DNA of 64,000 nt from Larkinella rosea (GTDB lineage Bacteria; Bacteroidota; Bacteroidia; Cytophagales; Spirosomataceae), in NCBI RefSeq assembly GCF_003858635.1, contig NZ_RQJO01000008.1, positions 496,001 through 560,000 of the forward strand, in the 5' to 3' direction. Within the stretch, counting starts at the first letter, position 1; each line of letters starts with the position of its first letter. The notes under the pieces were generated by a model. It did no database searches, was not told where the DNA came from, and saw nothing but the letters and a program-made list of their open reading frames with translations. The position numbers and the translations under genes are program-made. Positions 7,875 to 16,713 of this stretch are shown here, one piece after another.

Positions 7875-8936
7875 ATGAAAGCGATTCAATTTATACTGAT
7901 TTTCCTGCTGACCGGCGGAATGTGGGCCTGCGGAACCAAAGCCGAAGATAGCCGTGAAAAAAAACCGGTGGGACAAACGGACGACACCTCGATTCCGGTC
8001 AAACTGACCAAGGTCGAATCGGTGGTTCGCTCGGAGCCGGTCGTGGCATCGGGGCTGGTGTCGTCGTCGGAAGAAGCAAAACTGTCGTTTAAAATTGGCG
8101 GTATTGTTGAAAAAATATACGTTGATGAAGGAAAGACCGTTCGGAAAGGGCAAGTGCTGGCCACGCTGAATTTGACCGAAATCAACGCGCAGGTGAGCCA
8201 GGCACAGTTGGCCAACGAAAAAGCCGAACGGGATCTCAACCGGGTTAAAGCGCTCTATGCCGACACGGCGGCCACGCTCGAACAGTTGCAGAATGCCACC
8301 ACGGGCCACAACGTCGCGAAGCAGAACCTGACTATTGCGCAGTTCAACCAGAATTATGCCCAAATCCGGTCGACGGTGGACGGAACCGTGACGCGCAAGT
8401 TCCTGAACGAAGGCGAATTTACATCGGCGGGCGCACCCGCTTTTATGATTTCGTCGACCCGGAAAAACGATTGGGTTGTTCGGGTAGGCGTAGCCGATAA
8501 AGACTGGGCCCGGCTGAACGTGGGCAACCGCGCCACCATCACGCTGGATGCCTATCCCGACAAAACGTTTACGGGTACGGTTAGCGAAATGGCACAGGCC
8601 GCCGACCCGGCGAATAAGCTGTATGAAGTAGAGATTCGGATCAACCCCGGAGCGGTTAAATTCGCGCCCGGTTTATTTGCCAAAGTGAGCCTGCTACCCG
8701 CCCAAAGCCGCAGTTACGCCCTGGTGCCGATTGAAGCCATTGTGGAAGGAAACGGCAAAGACGGTTTTGTGTTTGTCCTGACCGACGACCAGAAGCACGT
8801 CCGAAAAACCCCGGTCCAGATCGGCTTCATCGACAACGACAAAGTGCTGCTAACGAATGGTTTAGCGGGTATCTCAGAGGTTGTCACCGCCGGATCTGCC
8901 TACCTGACTGAAACGTCAACCGTCATTCTCAAATAA
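7875..8936 (+). CDS. RND efflux periplasmic adaptor subunit (lipoprotein)
   Basis: A 353-residue membrane-fusion protein (HlyD/AcrA family) bridging pump and TolC. The N-terminal signal ends in GGMWAC, a near-lipobox, so Cys19 is probably lipidated. The split lipoyl domain has GGIVEKIYVDEGKTVRKGQVLATL and the return strand IRSTVDGTVTRKFLNEGEF. Between them is a short hairpin of helices (AQVSQAQLANEKAERDLNRV). The beta-barrel domain (WVVRVGVADKDWARL) and membrane-proximal domain follow. The short coiled coil is typical of Bacteroidota adaptors. Its stop is directly followed by a hairpin and then by the pump gene. Confidence 0.95.
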   Translation: MKAIQFILIFLLTGGMWACGTKAEDSREKKPVGQTDDTSIPVKLTKVESVVRSEPVVASGLVSSSEEAKLSFKIGGIVEKIYVDEGKTVRKGQVLATLNLTEINAQVSQAQLANEKAERDLNRVKALYADTAATLEQLQNATTGHNVAKQNLTIAQFNQNYAQIRSTVDGTVTRKFLNEGEFTSAGAPAFMISSTRKNDWVVRVGVADKDWARLNVGNRATITLDAYPDKTFTGTVSEMAQAADPANKLYEVEIRINPGAVKFAPGLFAKVSLLPAQSRSYALVPIEAIVEGNGKDGFVFVLTDDQKHVRKTPVQIGFIDNDKVLLTNGLAGISEVVTAGSAYLTETSTVILK

Positions 8937-8939
8937 CCC

Positions 8940-9034
8940 CTCTGATAGCCCCTGATTTCCTCTGATAAACTCTGTGATATAATTTAAACTGTTGTTACAC
9001 AGAGTTTATCAGAGAAAATCAGGGGTTATCGGAG
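8940..9034. repeat. long hairpin filling the gap between adaptor and pump genes
   Basis: Left arm 8940-8976 and right arm 8998-9034 (37 nt each, three mismatches, 21-nt loop). The arms are strings of a degenerate word around TCTGATA and its complement TATCAGA. It starts three bases after the adaptor stop codon and ends three bases before the ATG at 9038, so it is the whole intergenic region. The same word family recurs at 42532-42615. There is no run of T after the right arm, so a simple terminator is unlikely. It could influence translation or mRNA stability of the downstream pump gene. Confidence 0.85.
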
Positions 9035-9037
9035 AAA

Positions 9038-12000
9038 ATGCTTCAAATCATGAACTTATCCGAATTTTCCGTCAAGAACTGGCAGTTTATGCTGGTCGTG
9101 TTCATCGCCGTGGTGGCGCTGGGCGTCAATTCGCTGTTCAACATGCCGCGGGGGGAAGATCCCGAGTTTACGGCGCCTTCCTTTGCCGTCGTGATCGTAT
9201 ATCCGGGTACCGACGCACAGGACATGGAAGAACTGGTCGTTGATCCGGCCGAAGCCCGCTTCAATGCCCTGGACGACATCAGCCACGTCATTACCACCAT
9301 CGACGACGGCCTGGCGGTTTTGCGCGTGGAATATGATTACAGCACCGACCCCGACGAAAAATACCAGGAAATGGTGCGGGAAGTCAACGCACTCCGGGCG
9401 CAATTGCCACCGGATATTTTCAACATCGAAATCAAGAAATTCTCACCAACGGATGTCAGCATTGTGCAGGTAGCGTTGCAGTCGGAAGTGGCTTCGAACA
9501 AGGAATTGGGCGACTACGCCGATGAGCTGAAAGAACGTCTGGAGAAAGTCAAAAGCCTGAAAGGCGTGGAAGACTGGGGGTATCCGGCCAGTACGGTTCG
9601 GATTTCGCTGAACATTGAAAAAATGGCGCAGGAAGGCATTCCGGTCAACCGGCTGGTGGGCGCTTTACAGGCCGAAAACCTGAATATTCCGGGAGGAAGT
9701 CTGCAGGCCGGAACGCGCAAATTCAACGTCAAAACCAGCGGAGATTACCAAACGCTGGACGAAATCCGGAACACCGTCGTGTCGACCAACGGTCAGAAAA
9801 TCATTCACTTACGTGACATTGCCGAAGTCGATTTCAACTACGAAGACGAAACCCACATCACCCGTTTGAACGGTCACCGGGCGGTGTTGGTAACGGCGGG
9901 TCAGAAACTGGGCGAAAACATCGCCAAGGTCGGCGAGCAACTGAACCCGGTTATTGAGAATTTTGCCAAAACGCTGCCGCCCCACATCAAACTGGTCAAA
10001 AACTTCGATCAGGCTGCCAGCGTCAATGCCCGGCTAAGCCGGTTTGCCAAAGATTTCGGGATTGCCATTTTGCTGGTGGCGCTGACACTTTTACCCCTCG
10101 GCATCCGGGCGGCCATCGTCGTCATGATTTCCATTCCGCTCTCGCTGTCGATTGGCCTTTCACTACTGAATATGTTCGGGTTCAGTATCAATCAGTTAAG
10201 TATTGTAGGATTGATTGTTGCGCTGGGTATTCTGGTCGATGACTCGATTGTGGTAGTCGAAAACATCGAGCGGTATTTGCGGGACGGTTTTTCGAAACGG
10301 GACGCGGCCATCCGGGCGACCAAGCAGATTACGCTGGCCGTGATTGGCTGTACGGTTACGCTGATTCTGGCCTTTCTGCCGCTGATGTTCCTGCCCGAAG
10401 CCTCCGGTGATTTTATCCGCTCGCTGCCCACGGCCGTGGTGACTACCATTCTGGCGTCGTTGCTGGTTTCGCTGACCATCGTTCCGTTCCTCTCGAGCCG
10501 GATTTTGAAAGAAGAACACAGTCCCGAAGGCAACATTTTCATGCGGGCACTGAAAAAAGTCATCAGTGGGTCGTATAGTAAATTGTTGCACAGTGCTTTA
10601 CGTCATCCAGTTTTTACGCTGTTGGGTGCACTGGCCATCTTCGGCGGAGCGCTGGCGCTGGTACCCAAAGTGGGCTTTGCGCTGTTTCCGGCGTCCGAAA
10701 AACCGCAGTTTCTAATCAACATCGAAACGCCGGAAGGAACCGGTTTGCAGGAAACGAACCGCGTGGCCCGCTACGTAGAAAGTCAGCTGGGGCAGGAACC
10801 GGACGTAAAGTATTTCACGACCAATGTCGGTAAGGGAAATCCCCGGATTTACTATAACATCATTCAGCGGAATGAAGCGACCAATTTCTCGCAGTTCTTT
10901 GTGCAGCTTCACGATATGCCGCCCGCCCAGAAACGCCAGCTCATTGACCAAATGCGGGATAAGTTTAAATACTATCCCAACGCCAAGATTGAAGTCAAGG
11001 ATTTTGAACAGGGGCCCGATCAGGAAGCCCCGGTGGCCATCCGGGTGTTCGGCGAAAATCTGGATACGCTGCGAACAGTGGCTGCCAATGTGGAGAAAGT
11101 ACTGAAAACCACCCCCGGTTTGATTTACATCAATAATCCGCTGGCGACCCGTAAAACCGATCTGCGCGTCAAAATCAACAAGGAAAAAGCCGGGATGCTC
11201 GGGATGTCGGTTGCCGACATCAACCGCACGATCCGCCTGGCGATTGCCGGTTTGAACGTGGGCGTTTACAAAGACCTCGACGGCGACGATTACCTGATTA
11301 ACGTAACGCTGCCCAAGGGCAAAGTTGCCGATCTGCGAGTGCTTAACAACCTGTATGTCAACACCCAGACGGGGAGTTCGGTGCCGCTTCGTCAGATTGC
11401 CGATCTGCAATTCGAAACCTCGACCAACCAGATCCGGCACTACGACAAGGATCGGTACGTGACAGTTACCGGTTTTGTAAAGAGCGGTTATCTCGTTGAT
11501 AATGTGTACAATGAAGTGATTCAGAAGCTCGATGCGCTAAAATTTCCGGCCGATTTTCATTACAAGGCGGCCGGAGAACTGGAAAGCCGGGAGAAATCGT
11601 TCGGCGGTTTAGGCACCATTATTCTGATTACGGTTTTCGGTTTTCTGGCCGTGTTGATTCTGGAATTCGGTACGTTCAAAAGCACATTGATCGTGTTGTC
11701 GGTGATCCCGTTGGGCATTATTGGCGCCATTGCCGCACTCCTGTTGTCCGGAAACCCATTCTCGTTTGTCGCCGTAATCGGTTTGATTGCATTGATCGGA
11801 ATTGAGGTTAAGAACTCGATTCTGCTGGTCGATTTTACCAACCAGCTCCGGGCGGGCGGGATGCCGCTGGTAGAGGCCATTGAGCAGGCCGGTGAAATCC
11901 GGTTTGTCCCCATCGTCCTGACTTCCCTAACGGCCATCGGTGGCCTGATTCCGCTGGCGATTGAAGGAAATCCGCTGTACTCGCCCCTGGCGCTGGTGCT

Positions 12001-12127
12001 GATTGGTGGTCTGATCAGTTCGACCTTATTATCCCGAATCGTTACACCGGTTTTGTATAAATTACTCCCGCCCCGTGTCGAAGCAAAAGTTCCAACGAAT
12101 GAAAGCGAACCCGAGTTAATTGCCTAA
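9038..12127 (+). CDS. RND family efflux transporter permease
   Basis: A 1029-residue inner-membrane proton-driven pump (AcrB/MexB superfamily). Twelve transmembrane helices in two halves and two large periplasmic loops are evident. Proton-relay residues are Asp401 and Asp402 in GILVDDSIVVVEN (helix 4) and Lys925 in IEVKNSILLVDF (helix 10). The family start NLSEFSVKNWQFMLVVFIAVVALG precedes the first porter domain. The ATG at 9038 touches a hairpin; a second in-frame ATG at 9050 (MNLSEFS) fits better with where the family usually begins, so the true start may be 9050. The substrate is unknown; the sequence is more divergent from AcrB than drug-specific pumps and could export lipids, drugs or bile-like compounds. 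Confidence 0.95.
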   Translation: MLQIMNLSEFSVKNWQFMLVVFIAVVALGVNSLFNMPRGEDPEFTAPSFAVVIVYPGTDAQDMEELVVDPAEARFNALDDISHVITTIDDGLAVLRVEYDYSTDPDEKYQEMVREVNALRAQLPPDIFNIEIKKFSPTDVSIVQVALQSEVASNKELGDYADELKERLEKVKSLKGVEDWGYPASTVRISLNIEKMAQEGIPVNRLVGALQAENLNIPGGSLQAGTRKFNVKTSGDYQTLDEIRNTVVSTNGQKIIHLRDIAEVDFNYEDETHITRLNGHRAVLVTAGQKLGENIAKVGEQLNPVIENFAKTLPPHIKLVKNFDQAASVNARLSRFAKDFGIAILLVALTLLPLGIRAAIVVMISIPLSLSIGLSLLNMFGFSINQLSIVGLIVALGILVDDSIVVVENIERYLRDGFSKRDAAIRATKQITLAVIGCTVTLILAFLPLMFLPEASGDFIRSLPTAVVTTILASLLVSLTIVPFLSSRILKEEHSPEGNIFMRALKKVISGSYSKLLHSALRHPVFTLLGALAIFGGALALVPKVGFALFPASEKPQFLINIETPEGTGLQETNRVARYVESQLGQEPDVKYFTTNVGKGNPRIYYNIIQRNEATNFSQFFVQLHDMPPAQKRQLIDQMRDKFKYYPNAKIEVKDFEQGPDQEAPVAIRVFGENLDTLRTVAANVEKVLKTTPGLIYINNPLATRKTDLRVKINKEKAGMLGMSVADINRTIRLAIAGLNVGVYKDLDGDDYLINVTLPKGKVADLRVLNNLYVNTQTGSSVPLRQIADLQFETSTNQIRHYDKDRYVTVTGFVKSGYLVDNVYNEVIQKLDALKFPADFHYKAAGELESREKSFGGLGTIILITVFGFLAVLILEFGTFKSTLIVLSVIPLGIIGAIAALLLSGNPFSFVAVIGLIALIGIEVKNSILLVDFTNQLRAGGMPLVEAIEQAGEIRFVPIVLTSLTAIGGLIPLAIEGNPLYSPLALVLIGGLISSTLLSRIVTPVLYKLLPPRVEAKVPTNESEPELIA

Positions 12128-12162
12128 AGAAAAACCGGGTGTCACGAATTTTAGTAAGTTAT

Positions 12163-12207
12163 AAAAGGCTAAAACAGTAAAATAGAAGTTTACTGTTTTA
12201 GCCTTTT
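12163..12207 (+). terminator. rho-independent terminator of the efflux operon
   Basis: Perfect 19-bp inverted repeat (12163-12181 and 12189-12207) with a 7-nt loop, ending in TTTT, 36 bases after the pump stop codon. The AAAA/TTTT ends make it potentially active in both directions. Confidence 0.85.
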
Positions 12208-12553
12208 AGCGTATATTATATTTATTAAAAGTTTGCTTTTGTAAAAATAGATTTCAATAAATGGTATTGTAGTAGAAAAAATATGAAAATATTATTGCGT
12301 TTCTATTGCGGTTTAATAAACTTTTGCCAATATTTGTCTTGTTCATTTAAATGAATTAATACACAAAAATAAAGGCTATCACCAGAGGTAATAGCCTTTA
12401 CAGTACTTGTAGTTATCTTTATGACACCTGAATTAAACCAAATAGAGATTTTTTTAATTGGTTTAACTTAAGTTCAACAATATTAATGCATTTATCTGGA
12501 AAAAAAGTTGCTATAAAGCAATTTTATGGTTACCAATAAATCATTTTTGAATA
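12208..12553. other. AT-rich intergenic stretch with a possible small transcript
   Basis: About 350 bases, clearly richer in A and T than the flanks. It contains a 23-codon ORF (12283-12354, starting MKILLRFYCG), a strong stem-loop after it (12371-12399) and a further inverted repeat (TTAAACCAA at 12433-12441 with TTGGTTTAA at 12458-12466) that may terminate the minus-strand Crp/Fnr gene. A stem-loop that no annotated gene needs suggests a separate short RNA or peptide gene. I see no convincing promoter box and no known RNA family. Confidence 0.35.
12371..12399 (+). terminator. stem-loop of terminator type, no assigned gene
   Basis: Arms AAAGGCTATCACC (12371-12383) and GGTAATAGCCTTT (12387-12399) with one G-T type mismatch and a 3-nt loop. 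It lies 164 bases beyond the efflux-operon terminator and 155 bases after the end of Crp/Fnr on the other strand, so it does not clearly belong to either. Confidence 0.6.
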
Positions 12554-13153
12554 CTAATTCAGTAATTCTACTTTTATTTTCTGGCCTCTTAACCGACTCA
12601 GTGTAAAACGGGATAAGCCGAGATACGACGCGATGTGTTTCAATGGCGTTCTGGCACAGATATCGGGATATTGCTGACAAAACCGGTAATACCTTTCTTC
12701 CGCATTAAGCATTCTCAAAGAACGAATCCGCTCATCGAAGATAACAAGGTATTTTTCGCACATGACTCTTCCAATCATATTCGTAATTGGATGTTTATAA
12801 TAAAGGCGTTGTAAATCCGGATAGGTTATGAAAAGGAGATGTGAATCTTCGAGTAATTCGATGTATTCGGAAGAGGTTTCCTGCTTAAAAAAACTATACG
12901 TCGATAAAGCCATATCACCCTCTGCCGCAATCCAGGAGGTTACTTCTTTCCCATCAACGTAGTAGTAACTTCGTACCAATCCCTCACCAATATAAAATAA
13001 TTTATCGGCCACTTCGCCCATTGATACCAAACGAGCCCCTTTGGGTAACTTTTGAACGATTAAATATTGGCGGATCAGCCTTACTATTTCTTCATTTATC
13101 GGACAACATTCAAGTAATGATGCCAAGAATTGGGCGTAAAATTTTTCTTCCAT
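12554..13153 (-). CDS. Crp/Fnr family transcriptional regulator
   Basis: A 199-residue regulator. The N-terminal cyclic-nucleotide-binding-like jelly roll has LPKGARLVSMGEVADKLFYI, then GLVRSYYYVDGKEVTSWIAA and GDMALSTYSFF. The C-terminal helix-turn-helix is TPLKHIASYLGLSRFTLSRL. The usual cAMP phosphate-binding motif (RxSA type) is not recognisable, as is common in this Bacteroidota group, so it may not bind cAMP although a cyclase gene lies 7 kb away. No iron-sulphur cysteine cluster of Fnr type is present. It is AT-richer than its neighbours and stands alone with long flanking spacers. Confidence 0.92.
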   Translation of the reverse strand: MEEKFYAQFLASLLECCPINEEIVRLIRQYLIVQKLPKGARLVSMGEVADKLFYIGEGLVRSYYYVDGKEVTSWIAAEGDMALSTYSFFKQETSSEYIELLEDSHLLFITYPDLQRLYYKHPITNMIGRVMCEKYLVIFDERIRSLRMLNAEERYYRFCQQYPDICARTPLKHIASYLGLSRFTLSRLRGQKIKVELLN

Positions 13154-13347
13154 GATTCAGGTACCTGCTACTGAATAGTATTTGCTTGTTGCAGAAATAG
13201 ACGTAATTCAAGACAGTAAGTCACACGTTTAATAAGAAAAATAATATCACGGCCAATTTTAAGCGCTTCTGCGGTTTTGCAAAGACATTATATTCGACTA
13301 TAGGTTACAACTACTTTTTAATTTTTATCAGAAATTAAACAATACTT

Positions 13348-13355
13348 TACATTTG
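13348..13355 (+). promoter_or_regulatory. -7 promoter box for the DUF2141 gene
   Basis: Perfect TAnnTTTG match (TACATTTG) 28 bases before the ATG at 13384. No clear -33 TTTG was found at the expected 19-21 base distance, so only half of the promoter is supported. Confidence 0.5.
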
Positions 13356-13383
13356 CGGTTTATTGTGTCAATTAAGCTTTCCC

Positions 13384-13800
13384 ATGCGCATGCTGCTATT
13401 CTTTGCTTTGCCCTTCTTTATGTTTACGCCCGCGCCCGTTCAAACCAGGCTGAATGTCACGATTGAAAATATCAAAAAGCCAGCCGGCCAGATCCGGATT
13501 GGTCTTTACAAACCCTGCCGCAACTTTCCCACGGGTTGTCAGCCCATCGTGAGCAAGGTCATCGACGCAACCGGCAGCCAGGCACAGGTGGCTTTTAGCG
13601 TGGAAGCGGGCGAGTATGCGGTTGCACTTTTCCACGATGTAAACGGAAACGGAAAGCTGGATAAAAAACTATTTGGCATCCCCGCTGAACCGTATGGATT
13701 CAGCAATAATTACCATCCACGCGTTTCGGGGCCGGTTTTTGACGATTGCCGGGTGCATGTCGATGCCGCCGAAAAAACGATTTCAATAAAATTAATCTGA
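13384..13800 (+). CDS. exported DUF2141 protein
   Basis: A 138-residue secreted or periplasmic protein of the DUF2141 family, function unknown. A signal peptide (MRMLLFFALPFFMFTPAPV) is followed by a beta-sandwich. The family core is complete: GQIRIGLY near the start, then YAVALFHDVNGNGKLDKKLFG (Ca-like loop DVNGNGKLD) and PAEPYGFSNN. An upstream in-frame TTG at 13363 would add seven residues; the ATG is preferred because it opens directly on the signal peptide. It is followed after 56 bases by guaB. Confidence 0.9.
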   Translation: MRMLLFFALPFFMFTPAPVQTRLNVTIENIKKPAGQIRIGLYKPCRNFPTGCQPIVSKVIDATGSQAQVAFSVEAGEYAVALFHDVNGNGKLDKKLFGIPAEPYGFSNNYHPRVSGPVFDDCRVHVDAAEKTISIKLI

Positions 13801-13856
13801 GTTCAGAAGTTTTTTTGTAACTTTACCCGGCAAATAACATATCCTGCTTATTTGCC

Positions 13857-15329
13857 ATGAGCTTAGACTCCTCAAAATTCCTCTACGAAGCGCTTACTTA
13901 CGACGACGTTCTTCTTTTGCCTGCTTTTTCGGAGGTTCTCCCCCGCGATACACAGACAACCACCCAATTGACCCGTAACATCCGGCTGAATATTCCGTTG
14001 ATTTCGGCAGCAATGGACACCGTTACCGAATCCGAACTCGCCATCGCAATGGCGCAGGAAGGGGGGATTGGGATCATTCACAAAAACATGAGCATCGAAC
14101 TGCAGGCGGAGCAGGTTCGGAAAGTCAAACGCTCGGAAAGCGGAATGATCATCGACCCGATTACGCTGACGGAGGGTGCTACCCTGGCCGACGCCCACCA
14201 GATCATGCGGGAATCCAAAATTGGCGGCATTCCGGTGGTCGATACGTCCAATAAACTGATCGGAATTCTGACCAACCGTGATCTGCGTTTCCAGACCGAA
14301 CTCTCGAAGCCCGTCACGGACATTATGACCCGGACGAACCTGATTACGGCCCGCGAGCGCATTACGCTCGAAGAAGCCGAAAGCATTCTACAACAGTATA
14401 AAATCGAAAAACTGCCGATCATTGATGCCGACAATCACCTGGTTGGACTGATTACCTATAAAGATATCCTGAAGAAGAAAAACCATCCCAATGCCTGTAA
14501 GGACGAACTGGGACGATTGCGCGTCGGGGCTGCCGTGGGCGTTACGCACGACCTGCACCGCCGGATCGAAGCCTTGGTGAAAGCAGGGGTAGACGTGATT
14601 AGTGTAGATACTGCACACGGTCATTCTCAGGGTGTTATCGACGCCGTTAAAGGTATTAAAGAACGGTTTCCGAAACTGGAAGTCATTGCCGGAAACGTGG
14701 CCACGGGCGAAGGCGCGAAGGCCCTGGCCGACGCCGGAGCTGATGCCGTAAAAGTAGGTGTCGGACCGGGCAGTATCTGTACCACCCGGATCATTGCCGG
14801 GATCGGAATGCCGCAATTAACGGCGGTTTATGAATCCGCCAAGGCGTTGAAAGGCACGGGCGTTCCGGTAATTGCCGACGGTGGTATCCGCTTTTCGGGC
14901 GACATCACCAAAGCCATTGCCGGTGGTGCCTATACGGTAATGGTCGGTTCGCTGCTGGCCGGGACCGAAGAAGCCCCGGGCGAAGTGGTGTTGTACGAAG
15001 GTCGCCGGTTTAAAACCTATCGCGGTATGGGCTCGGTCGAGGCCATGGAGGAGGGGTCGAAAGACCGGTATTTCCAGGATGCCGAAGACGATATCAAAAA
15101 ACTCGTGCCGGAAGGGATCGTGGGCCGGGTGCCCATCAAAGGGCGGGTCGCCGAGATCATTTACCAATTGGTTGGCGGTTTGAAGGCGGGTATGGGCTAT
15201 TGTGGTGCCAAAGACATCGAAACGCTGCACGACGCGAAGTTTGTCAAAATCACGTCGGCTGGTGTGCGCGAAAGCCATCCGCACGACATCCAAATTCAGA
15301 AAGAAGCACCGAATTATTCGTCGCGCTAA
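13857..15329 (+). CDS. guaB: inosine-5'-monophosphate dehydrogenase
   Basis: A 490-residue cytosolic enzyme that oxidises IMP to XMP with NAD, the committed step to GMP. N-terminal barrel part [17 protein letters not shown], then a pair of CBS domains at about 98-205, then the rest of the barrel. Catalytic Cys308 lies in [13 protein letters not shown]. The mobile flap follows with [11 protein letters not shown]. Length and order are standard. Possible -7 box TAACTTTA at 13818-13825 (one mismatch). A strong hairpin follows the gene, so it is likely monocistronic. Confidence 0.98.
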   Translation: MSLDSSKFLYEALTYDDVLLLPAFSEVLPRDTQTTTQLTRNIRLNIPLISAAMDTVTESELAIAMAQEGGIGIIHKNMSIELQAEQVRKVKRSESGMIIDPITLTEGATLADAHQIMRESKIGGIPVVDTSNKLIGILTNRDLRFQTELSKPVTDIMTRTNLITARERITLEEAESILQQYKIEKLPIIDADNHLVGLITYKDILKKKNHPNACKDELGRLRVGAAVGVTHDLHRRIEALVKAGVDVISVDTAHGHSQGVIDAVKGIKERFPKLEVIAGNVATGEGAKALADAGADAVKVGVGPGSICTTRIIAGIGMPQLTAVYESAKALKGTGVPVIADGGIRFSGDITKAIAGGAYTVMVGSLLAGTEEAPGEVVLYEGRRFKTYRGMGSVEAMEEGSKDRYFQDAEDDIKKLVPEGIVGRVPIKGRVAEIIYQLVGGLKAGMGYCGAKDIETLHDAKFVKITSAGVRESHPHDIQIQKEAPNYSSR

Positions 15330-15337
15330 AACCGTGC

Positions 15338-15382
15338 GCACCCACGGACCGGCGGGCGTTCCCGTTTAGCCCGTGGGTGCGT
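15338..15382 (+). terminator. terminator hairpin after guaB
   Basis: Perfect 11-bp arms CGCACCCACGG (15338-15348) and CCGTGGGTGCG (15372-15382), starting eight bases after the guaB stop codon. Only a weak T-rich tail follows. Confidence 0.7.
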
Positions 15383-15447
15383 ATAAATTTGTGAAATATT
15401 ACTCCGCAGTTTTTCAAGGCAGACAATAAAAACCGGGTTTGCCCGTT

Positions 15448-15783
15448 ATGAGAAAACAATCGCAGACGATCTACGAAGTTACCATTCAGTACATCGGTTC
15501 CCTCACTGCGCTTCGCCAGCGCGAACCTTTCGTTGTTTTCTTTTCCAACCTGAAAAAAGCCGTTGAAACCATCATCGGACAACTGGCTTTGAATGGCTGG
15601 CCGATCAAAGTAAACTACACGGCAGTTTACCGGAGTTTGAAGCAACGCGGTAGTTATCAGTGTGATTTCGACGTCGCCGGGGCCAAAGTGTTCCGCATCC
15701 GGATTATCCCCCAGATCCTGAACCCGGTTTTGACCACCATGGGAATCGACGAGAAACCCGCCGAGCCGACGCGCAAGAAATAA
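15448..15783 (+). CDS. conserved hypothetical protein, 111 aa
   Basis: A small soluble protein I do not recognise. It has no signal peptide or membrane segment. It begins MRKQSQTIYEVTIQYIGSL, has a central helix (FFSNLKKAVETIIGQLAL) and a basic, proline-containing tail (EKPAEPTRKK). The ATG at 15448 is preferred over the in-frame TTG at 15439. It sits alone between the guaB terminator and the XRE-S24 regulator. The alternating strand-helix-strand pattern suggests a small alpha/beta fold. Codon use matches the neighbours, so it is probably real. Confidence 0.7.
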   Translation: MRKQSQTIYEVTIQYIGSLTALRQREPFVVFFSNLKKAVETIIGQLALNGWPIKVNYTAVYRSLKQRGSYQCDFDVAGAKVFRIRIIPQILNPVLTTMGIDEKPAEPTRKK

Positions 15784-15842
15784 ACGGCGGCTGGTTTGAA
15801 ATCGCAGGGGCAAATCTTGAAAAAGGATTGCCGCATTTTTGT

Positions 15843-15857
15843 ATTCTAAAATAGAAT
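15843..15857. promoter_or_regulatory. palindrome upstream of the XRE-S24 regulator
   Basis: Perfect palindrome ATTCTA-AAA-TAGAAT, 36 bases before the ATG at 15894. Size and place fit an operator for autoregulation by the encoded helix-turn-helix protein. No clear TAnnTTTG box overlaps it. Confidence 0.5.
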
Positions 15858-15893
15858 TCCGACATTTCTGACCTATGCTTAAAACTCCGGCAG

Positions 15894-16676
15894 ATGCTAG
15901 CCAAAAACTTAACCGATTTGCGGAAAGAAAAGAAGCTAACGCAACTAACGGTTGCCAACGCTGTCGGTATTAGCCGATCTACCTATGCCGACTACGAAAA
16001 AGGAAAGTCGGAACCCGGTGCCAGCGTTTTGATTAAACTGGCTACTTATTTCAATGTAAAGGCCGACGAACTGGTGAGTGGGTTGGTGCCGCTGCCGTTG
16101 TTCCGACAACCCCGCCAGACACCTCGTTTACTGGACGACGTTCGCGTATTGCCCATCACGGTTGATAGCCAGCAACGTGAAAACATTCAGTATGTACCCC
16201 ATGCTGCGGTGGCGGGCTATTTGAGCGAGCATAACCAGCCGGAATTCATCGGGCGATTGCCCCATTTTCGGTTACCCAAACTCACCAAAGGCTCCTACCG
16301 GGCGTTCGATATTCAGGGCGACTCCATGCCTCCGCTCCACAACGGATATGTCTTGATCGGCCGGTTTGTGGAGCACGAACGCGATCTGAAAAGCGGAAAC
16401 CGCTACGTTCTTGTCGTCAAAAATCAGGGAATTGTTTTTAAAAAGGTGATTCGTACCGAGAAAAAGTCGGGGCGGGAAACCGGTTCTCCGTTGATTCTGG
16501 TGTCGGACAATCCCGAATTTCTGCCCTATACGGTGGACCTGGCCGATGTGCTGGAAGCCTGGGAAATGGTGTCATTCATCGGCTACCCGGATGTTTATCA
16601 GGATGCAACCCATTTGCTGAACGATCGACTGCAGGTAATCGAACAGAAATTGAACCAATTGGCAACGCCGGATTGA
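15894..16676 (+). CDS. XRE-family regulator with S24 LexA-like peptidase domain
   Basis: A 260-residue one-component regulator. The helix-turn-helix is at about 5-62 (LRKEKKLTQLTVANAVGI then STYADYEKGK). The S24 domain is at about 95-235, with Ser144 in GDSMPP and Lys183 in VFKKV forming the Ser-Lys dyad. An Ala-Gly pair at 107-108 (AVAGYL) lies where LexA-like proteins are cleaved. This build is frequent in Cytophagales and is not by itself a sign of prophage. It may answer DNA damage or another stress through self-cleavage. A palindrome upstream suggests autorepression. Its targets are unknown. Confidence 0.9.
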   Translation: MLAKNLTDLRKEKKLTQLTVANAVGISRSTYADYEKGKSEPGASVLIKLATYFNVKADELVSGLVPLPLFRQPRQTPRLLDDVRVLPITVDSQQRENIQYVPHAAVAGYLSEHNQPEFIGRLPHFRLPKLTKGSYRAFDIQGDSMPPLHNGYVLIGRFVEHERDLKSGNRYVLVVKNQGIVFKKVIRTEKKSGRETGSPLILVSDNPEFLPYTVDLADVLEAWEMVSFIGYPDVYQDATHLLNDRLQVIEQKLNQLATPD

Positions 16677-16713
16677 CGACCGGTTTTCCGATGACTACAT
16701 AGTCAGTTAAGGC

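Noticed and set aside
7239-8363. 374-codon minus-strand ORF across TolC and adaptor genes
   Set aside because: It spans two well-supported genes on the other strand; the protein is arginine/histidine-rich without motif.
15894-16676. Prophage repressor
   Set aside because: The XRE-S24 protein stands among metabolic genes; no integrase, structural phage genes or attachment repeats are visible.
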